Assembly (NCBI RefSeq): GCF_030269665.1
Contig: NZ_BSTS01000012.1
Location: 185,400 to 249,399 of the forward strand
From: Actinomycetospora sp. NBRC 106375
GTDB taxonomy: Bacteria; Actinomycetota; Actinomycetes; Mycobacteriales; Pseudonocardiaceae
DNA length: 64,000 bases
Direction: 5' to 3'
In this document: piece after piece, positions 59,090 through 64,000 of the stretch
Layout: each line of letters starts with the position of its first letter
How positions within the stretch are numbered: position 1 is the first letter of the stretch
Position numbers and translations under genes: made by a program
The notes under the pieces: generated by a model
Seen by the model: the letters and a program-made list of their open reading frames with translations, nothing else
What the model was told of the DNA's origin: nothing
Databases searched by the model: none

Positions 59090-59455
59090 ACCTTCTCTGC
59101 AGGATCAAGTGCGGCCCTGGCGGGCCGCCCATAGGCAGCCCCTGCGGCCCCGCCTCCTGTCTTCGACCCGGCGGGGCCGCGCGGACACGCCCGCCACGGG
59201 CAGCAGAACGCTCAGAACCGAAGAGATGTCCTCGCCGGACGGGCAGGTACCCGGGATGGCGGGGATGAGCGGAGAGGCGCGACGGGTCCGTGGGTGGTGA
59301 CGAGGTGCCATCCCGACAACCTTCCGAAGGGAGGTATCACGCCGCCGGCGAGCGGCAAGCCTGGTCAGGCCCAATCCGATCGCACGCGAAGGTTGCCGCC
59401 CACCGACGACGTGATCTGGCTACGCCAGGTCGACGGGATGGCGATGCCGCACGTG
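59090..59455. repeat. Diverged direct repeat, copy B
   Basis: Same orientation as copy A at 56380-56672. B has about 55 extra bases after the shared GGGCCGC hairpin. With copy A it brackets the nuclease, HEPN, GNAT and cupin genes. Hairpins GTCC(TCGCC)GGAC and CCTTCCGAAGG suggest a structured element. The 494-bp gap 59023-59516 holds this repeat and no gene. Confidence 0.75.
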
Positions 59456-59516
59456 CTGCCGTCCGAGAGGACCAGCCCGGCGTCGGGCACCGGCTCGACG
59501 CCGAGCTGGCCAACCG

Positions 59517-59786
59517 TCAGTCCTTGATCTCGAGCTTCACGCGCGTCCCCGACGCAATGACGCGCGCCCACCCGTCGACGATCTTCGAGTCCGGACGCTC
59601 GCCGGTCGCGGCCTTCAGCTCACGCGAGAGCTTCGCCTTGACCTCGTCGACGGACGCGCCAGCCGTCGAGCGGTGCGCCCGGTCGAGCGCCCGCTGGAGA
59701 TCGGCGCGGCGCTGGTCGACGGCGTCATGGACCGCCCGCTGGAGCGCCTTCTCGTTGATCTTCACCTTGATCTTGGCCTTCGCCAC
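59517..59786 (-). CDS. Small conserved protein of unknown function, Lys-rich
   Basis: The 89-residue protein begins MAKAKIKVKINEKALQRAV and is a charged helical protein without Cys or membrane segments. The GTG start has an excellent GGAGG 6 nt upstream, so it is surely expressed. I do not recognise a family; similar short basic proteins occur in actinobacterial integrative elements. It ends near repeat copy B. Confidence 0.7.
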   Translation of the reverse strand: MAKAKIKVKINEKALQRAVHDAVDQRRADLQRALDRAHRSTAGASVDEVKAKLSRELKAATGERPDSKIVDGWARVIASGTRVKLEIKD

Positions 59787-59883
59787 CTTGATCCTCCTGA
59801 TCTGGTGACCAGAGACCCATCTCCCCTAGGTGTGGCGGCCTGCGACACCCCGTTGTAGGTTGCGATTGCTGAAGTCGAACCCG

Positions 59884-59917
59884 GAGCGGATGGTCCCTGC
59901 GAGCGGACCATCCGCTC
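59884..59917. terminator. Hairpin in the 59787-60148 gap
   Basis: Perfect 13-bp arms (GAGCGGATGGTCC / GGACCATCCGCTC) with an 8-nt loop. It lies upstream of the small basic protein gene and 230 bp before the next plus-strand gene. The 362-bp gap has no ORF I can support and should hold both promoters. Confidence 0.65.
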
Positions 59918-60148
59918 TCGGCTAGGTTACGACCTGGTCACAGCGTTCGCTCGAACGTGTGTTCCCTGCGCGCCCGGCGGTCGAACTTGATCGTCTAGTG
60001 GCTGAGGCGAGCCGAGCGGCACCCCCCGCGTCGAACTCGCGCCTCCGTCCGTCGGTCGCGCCGTAGCCCCCGTCACGACGACGACGGCGATGCGGCTACG
60101 CGGGCCGGCGGCGGCGACTCACGGGACGGTCATCGTCTCTGGTCTTCC

Positions 60149-61372
60149 ATGAACCTGGACCTCCATGTCAGTCCCAGTCAGCACACTGCTCGCATGGACT
60201 CTGCCGAGTTGGAGCCTTCCTGGGAGCCACCTGCCCCCAGCGAGATGCCCGATCTCAGAGCGCGGCTGGTCGACTATCTGGGTGGGTCCGCAATGCACGC
60301 CTCGGTGGCGTCCGCGTTGGGCGAGGGGCGGGGCGCGATCTCGCCGCGCACCGGTGATCTCGGGCGCGATGCCCGCATCCTGATCGGAGAAGAGCTCGAG
60401 CGGCTCAAGGCCGCGGAGCTGTTCTACGTGGATGCTGACATGACCCGGCTCGCGGTGGCCGCGACCGAGACGTTGCCGGTGCACGGTCTGCATCCCACAG
60501 ATGTGCCGGCACCTGCGGGGTTCTGCGTGTTCGCGGAGCCGATCGCGACCTACCTCAACGAGGGCGGGGACTTCGACGGACAGCCCACCTCGATCGTCGC
60601 GGTCTCCTGGGGCGACTCGCCCCTGATGCGCCTGACTCGCGAGCGTGGCCTGTGGATGACCCAGTGGACCTGGAAGCAGCCCGACGCCGTCGCGGCGCAG
60701 ATCCACCAACGCCACGGAGTGCCCCTGGCCCGCGCCCTCGACCACGCCCACCGGGCAGTCGGTCCGCTGGCGTGGGAGAACGAGGTCACGATGCTCTATG
60801 GCGCTACCGGGCAGCTGGCCACCCTGACCACCGCCTCCAACGAGCTCGCCAGCGTCGAGGACGTCGACGAGAACACCCGAGGCGCAGACATCGCCGGCGG
60901 CACCATGCACACCGGCATGATCGTCCGGGCCACGTGGCTCCTGATGACCCAACCCGGCGTCGCCGACATCGACACCGCGGCGCTGTCCCGCGCGGAACGT
61001 CGACGCGCCAAACGCGACGGGCGCGAACCCCCCGCCGTTCGCGTCGTGCGGATCCGGCACACCGAGGACCACCCGGATCCCGAAGAGGGAGCTCCGGCGC
61101 GCTACCGGGTGCGGTGGACGGTGCGCGGCCATTGGCGCCGGCAGTGGTACCCCAGCCGCGGCGACCACCGACCCGTCTGGATCAACCCCCACCTCAAGGG
61201 CCCCGACGGGGCGCCGCTGCATACGGGGCAGACCGTCCACCTGCTGGACAGCAAGGGCGAAAGCCGCAGACGGGACGACGAGGGCGTGACCACGTCGAGC
61301 GAGAGCACACGAGGGACCTCAGTCGCGCCACCGGCCAAAGACCCCGGTCTCGAGACTGGCGACGCAAGCTAG
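60149..61372 (+). CDS. Conserved hypothetical protein of actinobacterial mobile elements
   Basis: The 407-residue protein (or 392 from the ATG at 60194) has no known catalytic domain that I can name. The C-terminal part, SRAERRRAKRDGREPPAVRV then RYRVRWTVRGHWRRQWYPSR, RPVWINPHLKGPDGAPL, is a pattern I recall from hypothetical proteins of actinobacterial plasmids and integrative elements. The basic WTVRGHWRRQWYPSRG stretch may bind nucleic acid. An opposing 373-codon frame is a shadow. Neither start has a clear ribosome site. Confidence 0.78.
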   Translation: MNLDLHVSPSQHTARMDSAELEPSWEPPAPSEMPDLRARLVDYLGGSAMHASVASALGEGRGAISPRTGDLGRDARILIGEELERLKAAELFYVDADMTRLAVAATETLPVHGLHPTDVPAPAGFCVFAEPIATYLNEGGDFDGQPTSIVAVSWGDSPLMRLTRERGLWMTQWTWKQPDAVAAQIHQRHGVPLARALDHAHRAVGPLAWENEVTMLYGATGQLATLTTASNELASVEDVDENTRGADIAGGTMHTGMIVRATWLLMTQPGVADIDTAALSRAERRRAKRDGREPPAVRVVRIRHTEDHPDPEEGAPARYRVRWTVRGHWRRQWYPSRGDHRPVWINPHLKGPDGAPLHTGQTVHLLDSKGESRRRDDEGVTTSSESTRGTSVAPPAKDPGLETGDAS

Positions 61373-61466
61373 TCCGACAGGCTGGCTTGAATACGGTGGG
61401 GATGTCCGCTCGAACCAGGGCGGCCACCGCGCGCTGGCGCCAGCAGGTCAAGGTGTCGAGGGCCGA

Positions 61467-61862
61467 CTAGCCGAAAGCTCCCTCAAGGTACCGACGGACC
61501 GGGCCGAACAGGGTCGGCTCCAGAAGGCTCAGCGCCTCGGCCACCGGCCGCCAGAACGAGACCAGCTCCTCGCCGCCCACCTCCCGAATCGGGCCCACGG
61601 AGTCCGTCGGCACGACGAGCTCGGCGGCAACGTACGCGATGCGCGCCCCGGTCACGGGGTGAACGCGTTCACCGAGGACATTGACCGCGCGGACGCTGAG
61701 ACCGGTTTCCTCGTCGGTCTCGCGGACCGCGGCCTGCTCGACGGTTTCGCCGGGCTCGACCTTGCCCCCGGGGAAGGCGACCGGCGGAAGACGGTCGGGG
61801 CGTTCGATCAGCAGGACTCCCAGTGAACTGGTCACGACCGCCAACGCAACAGTCGCGGTCAC
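61467..61862 (-). CDS. Nudix hydrolase
   Basis: The 131-residue protein has a complete Nudix box, GGKVEPGETVEQAAVRETDE followed by ETGL, so it should hydrolyse a nucleoside diphosphate derivative such as an oxidised nucleotide or NDP-sugar. Length is normal for the short MutT-like type. Its start overlaps the stop of the preceding 94-residue gene. Confidence 0.9.
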   Translation of the reverse strand: MTATVALAVVTSSLGVLLIERPDRLPPVAFPGGKVEPGETVEQAAVRETDEETGLSVRAVNVLGERVHPVTGARIAYVAAELVVPTDSVGPIREVGGEELVSFWRPVAEALSLLEPTLFGPVRRYLEGAFG

Positions 61863-62143
61863 GAGGAGCGCTGCAGGTCGCGAAGCGCGGCCAGGGTGCG
61901 GTCGATGCTTGCGAGCACGTTGGGGGGTTCGGGCTGAGCATGGTCCAAGTCAGCGCGAAGTAGCGTCCAGGACGCGCGATGTGCGGTGTCGTTGAAGCCA
62001 CCCAGCTGGTGCAGAGCCGCCTCGGCGCGGCGGTCGCCGTCAAGGGCGGCCGTGAATAGCCGACCGATCGCGTCCCGCGCGCCGCGGGGGGCGCCGGCCT
62101 CGAGGTAGTCGGTGTCACAGGTACTCATGCGGTGGGTGGTCAT
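61859..62143 (-). CDS. Hypothetical protein coupled to the Nudix gene
   Basis: The 94-residue helical protein (core RGARDAIGRLFTAALDGDRR, ending RTLAALRDLQRSS) has no recognised domain. It overlaps the Nudix start by four bases, so the two are co-translated. The start may be ATG 62143 or 62128. A terminator-like hairpin lies between it and the sigma factor gene upstream. Confidence 0.65.
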   Translation of the reverse strand: MTTHRMSTCDTDYLEAGAPRGARDAIGRLFTAALDGDRRAEAALHQLGGFNDTAHRASWTLLRADLDHAQPEPPNVLASIDRTLAALRDLQRSS

Positions 62144-62165
62144 GTTGGTTGGACGCAGCTCGCGG

Positions 62166-62208
62166 GCTCGCCGTTCCCACCGTCGCGGAGCAGGTGGGAA
62201 CGGCGAGC
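62166..62208 (-). terminator. Hairpin terminator after the sigma factor gene
   Basis: Perfect 16-bp arms (62166-62181 and 62193-62208) with an 11-nt loop, 6 bp beyond the sigma factor stop. Confidence 0.85.
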
Positions 62209-62213
62209 AACCG

Positions 62214-62819
62214 TCACAGATCAGCCCGGGCCTCTCGACGACCCTCCGCTGCGAGGTGGGACAGGATTGTCCCGCGGGCGCGGTGAGCCCGAGACTTCAC
62301 CGTTCCGACGGCCACGCCCAACAGCTCGGCGGCCTCCTCGTTCGTGAGCCCGTCGAGGTGGAGCACCTCCAGCACCAGGCGCTGGTCCCTCGGCAGCAGC
62401 GCGAGCAGGTCGGGCAGCACGGCCGCCGCGTGCTCGCGGTCGACAACCTCCAGCGACGGGTCGCCCGTCTCGGTGCGGTCGGGCTGCTCGTGCGACTTGT
62501 ACAGCTCCCCGACTGGTGTGAACGGCCTGGCCCGGCGTCGCCGCGCGGCGCTCAGCGTCTCGTTCACGGTGATCCGGTGCAGCCAGGTCGACACCTTCGC
62601 CTCCCCTTTGAACGCTGCCGCGCTCGTGAGCACGCGTAGCCACACCTCCTGCACCACGGCTTCGGGGTCTGGCTCGGACCACGCCATCCGTCGAACGAGG
62701 GTCAGCAGCATCCGCTGGTACCGGTGCACCAGGACCGCGAGCGCGTCGGTGTCTCCGGCGACATGGTCGGCGAGCAGGTCGGCGTCGGTGCGTGGGTCGA
62801 CATGCGGCTGGGTGGTCAT
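62214..62819 (-). CDS. ECF-type RNA polymerase sigma factor
   Basis: The 201-residue protein has sigma region 2 (RYQRMLLTLVRRMAWSEPD, EAVVQEVWLRVL, KVSTWLHRITVNE) and region 4 (LLPRDQRLVLEVLHLDGLTN, then EAAELLGVAVGTVKSRAHRA). The ATG follows GGAGG. No anti-sigma factor is adjacent, which is unusual, unless the 94-residue protein downstream serves. The 559-bp region upstream is rich in inverted repeats and may be its target or control region. Confidence 0.92.
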   Translation of the reverse strand: MTTQPHVDPRTDADLLADHVAGDTDALAVLVHRYQRMLLTLVRRMAWSEPDPEAVVQEVWLRVLTSAAAFKGEAKVSTWLHRITVNETLSAARRRRARPFTPVGELYKSHEQPDRTETGDPSLEVVDREHAAAVLPDLLALLPRDQRLVLEVLHLDGLTNEEAAELLGVAVGTVKSRAHRARGTILSHLAAEGRREARADL

Positions 62820-63049
62820 GGTGGCCTCCGACCGGGAGAAGAGGTCGGGGCTGGTGGGCCCCGGGCGGTGGGCGGAGGCGCTTGCTGCCTCCACCGCCCG
62901 AAGGGCGCCGAGCGGGCCGCGGAGGCTCGCGGTCAAGGGCCGGACGGAGTCCGGTCGCGCAGCGACGCGTAGCGCCCTTGATCAACGTAAGAAGCCGAAC
63001 GCAAGAGCTGATCTCGCGAAGCAGTGCCTCGTCGGGCCCGGTGCCCATC

Positions 63050-63226
63050 GGGCGAAGGCGTTCTGTGCCTTCGCCCCGGGGGCGCCGCGTCCGCCCGTGG
63101 AGGCTCACCGGCAAGGGTCGAAGAGCAGAAGATCTCTCGGGCCGCGCTCGGCATCGGGGCGGAGCCGGCCCGTAGGGCCGTCGTGAAGGCGCGGCCCGAA
63201 GATGTTCTGCGGCCCTTGCTGGTGAG
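63050..63226. repeat. Hairpin and long imperfect inverted repeat upstream of the sigma factor gene
   Basis: GGGCGAAGGC/GCCTTCGCCC with a 7-nt loop forms a perfect 10-bp stem at 63050-63076. Then 63104-63147 and 63189-63226 are imperfect inverted copies of about 40 nt, each starting or ending with CTCACC(G/A)GCAAGGG and its complement. The stretch 62820-63378 contains no ORF I can support. Confidence 0.7.
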
Positions 63227-63378
63227 GGACGGGCGGATCAAGCTTCCGGGCCCGCAGAAGGAGCAGGCGCCGCCGAAGGCGGCTCCGTAGCGGGCCTTGG
63301 CCGGGCACGGCCTTGAGCCGGTACTCCGAGCCGAGACCGTCGATCCTGTCGGGCCCGGCGCCGAGGCAGACTGCGGCG

Positions 63379-63800
63379 ATGGCTCAGGAGGCGAGGCGGG
63401 GTCAGTGCGTGCGCGCCGGAACCGGCGAGACGTTGCCGGCGGCCGGGGGGCGGCTGTTGATCGGGAGCGAGGCTCGGCCGGCTCGTTGACAATCGTCGCG
63501 AGCCAGGCCCCGGCGGGCGACGAGGTGCCGCTTCATGTGCACCACCACGTCGACGAGTGCTTTCTCGTGCTCGTTGGGCATTACGCGGTGACCTGCGGCG
63601 ACGATCGGTTCGAGGCGGGGCCCGGTGATCTGGTGTACCTACCCGCCGGTGTGCCCCACGCCTATCGGGTCGGTGATCAGCCCGGCGACAAGCTGATCAT
63701 CGCTGTGCCGGCCGGGCTCGAGGAGTTCTTCCGCGACCTGGGACGCGACGGGCTGGACATGGACGAACTTCAGCACCGCCACGGGATCACCTTCTTGTGA
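63379..63800 (+). pseudogene. Cupin-domain protein with a probable frameshift
   Basis: The metal-binding cupin core GDEVPLHVHHHVDECFLVLV, AGVPHAYRVG and the end LDMDELQHRHGITFL are intact in frame 3 from about 63480 on. The natural N terminus (MAQEARRGQCVRAGTGETLP, start ATG 63379) lies in frame 1 and hits a stop near 63486, so one indel at about 63465-63482 separates the two parts. It may be a real pseudogene or a sequence error. It is the paralogue of 58621-59022. Confidence 0.6.
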
Positions 63801-63963
63801 TCCCTTGCGTCCCATGAGCAACGCGGCGCAAGAGGGCGTGGCGGTGGCGCTTCCAGCGCGGCGGTGCTGCGACCTAGTGCCGCGGCAAGGAACGTTGGCG
63901 CTGTAACCGAGGGCTTGATCAGGATCTTGAGGGGTTGGAGGCTGTCGCCCGGGAGGTGGGGCG

Positions 63964-64000
63964 ATGGCACGGCCTGCAGAGGTGTTCGTCCGGGAACTGT
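63964..64000 (+). CDS. IS630-type transposase, 5' end only
   Basis: The ATG preceded by GGGAGG begins MARPAEVFVREL, which I recognise as the usual N terminus of actinobacterial IS630-family transposases. The rest is outside the window. If so, the left end of the element probably lies near the TA at 63875-63876, since this family inserts at TA. Confidence 0.65.
   Translation, partial: MARPAEVFVREL

Noticed and set aside
60119..61240. Long minus-strand frame of 373 codons opposite the conserved hypothetical
   Set aside because: Composition looks like reverse-complement shadow (Arg/Gly/Pro, Val-Asp-Val-Gly runs); the plus frame carries a recognisable conserved C terminus.
61400..61468. 22-codon ORF starting MSARTRAATARW after the conserved hypothetical
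   Set aside because: It has a GGTGGGG upstream but is too short to support without conservation data.
54778..64000. Second copy of the tRNA-Arg 3' end (attR)
   Set aside because: I looked for the T-arm and acceptor sequence and did not find it within the window.

Overview
The window is very GC-rich, uses many GTG starts, and has tightly overlapping genes. Its housekeeping order (F-type ATP synthase followed by a DUF2550 gene; rho, rpmE, prfA, prmC, sua5, glyA, wecA-like; argS, lysA, hom, thrC, thrB) is typical of Actinobacteria, most likely a Pseudonocardia-like member of the Pseudonocardiaceae. Several genes lack a ribosome binding site and instead have a TANNNT -10 element 6-7 nt before the start codon, so leaderless transcripts look common. 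All calls rest on reading the sequence and on memory of protein families; no searches were run.

Layout. 1-1900: edge of an amino acid deaminase/aldolase-like gene, an FAD sugar-lactone oxidase and a small unknown protein. 1905-16933: a nonribosomal peptide locus. SbnA and SbnB homologues would make L-2,3-diaminopropionate (Dap); an adenylation-carrier protein would activate it; a membrane synthetase of the epsilon-polylysine synthetase (Pls/PosA) type would polymerise it. A TauD-type oxygenase, a Ser/Thr kinase and an FHA-HTH protein are embedded, and a DUF418-like membrane protein flanks it. 17017-18225: serA, which supplies the phosphoserine branch SbnA draws on. 18353-27275: a catabolic regulon (RutA-like oxygenase, second flavin oxygenase, MmgE/PrpD, amidase with small AtzG-like subunit, acyl-CoA dehydrogenase, class III CoA-transferase, MaoC hydratase) with a divergent GntR regulator and two copies of one palindromic operator. 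27506-28472: paralogue of the small unknown protein, then DUF2550.

28489-36292 is the complete ATP synthase operon. 36565-44647 holds wecA-like, glyA, sua5, prmC, prfA, rpmE and rho. 45008-51571 is the argS-lysA-hom-thrC-thrB operon, all on the minus strand. 51716-53433 is a DUF3105/DUF305 pair. 53618-54616 is a ketol-acid-reductoisomerase-like gene lacking a key catalytic residue.

54703-64000 is an accessory island that starts at a tRNA-Arg(CCG). It has a tyrosine integrase fused to a GntR-type DNA-binding domain; a two-gene HEPN plus PD-(D/E)XK nuclease cassette between two diverged direct repeats; decaying GNAT and cupin genes; a Nudix hydrolase, an ECF sigma factor and conserved unknowns; and the first codons of an IS630-type transposase at the right edge. 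The other end of the island is outside the window.

The two places most likely to hold undescribed biology are the split Pls/Dap synthetase locus, where the membrane synthetase keeps only a dead-looking adenylation domain and an intact one is supplied in trans, and the HEPN-nuclease cassette, which has the form of a defence or toxin module.
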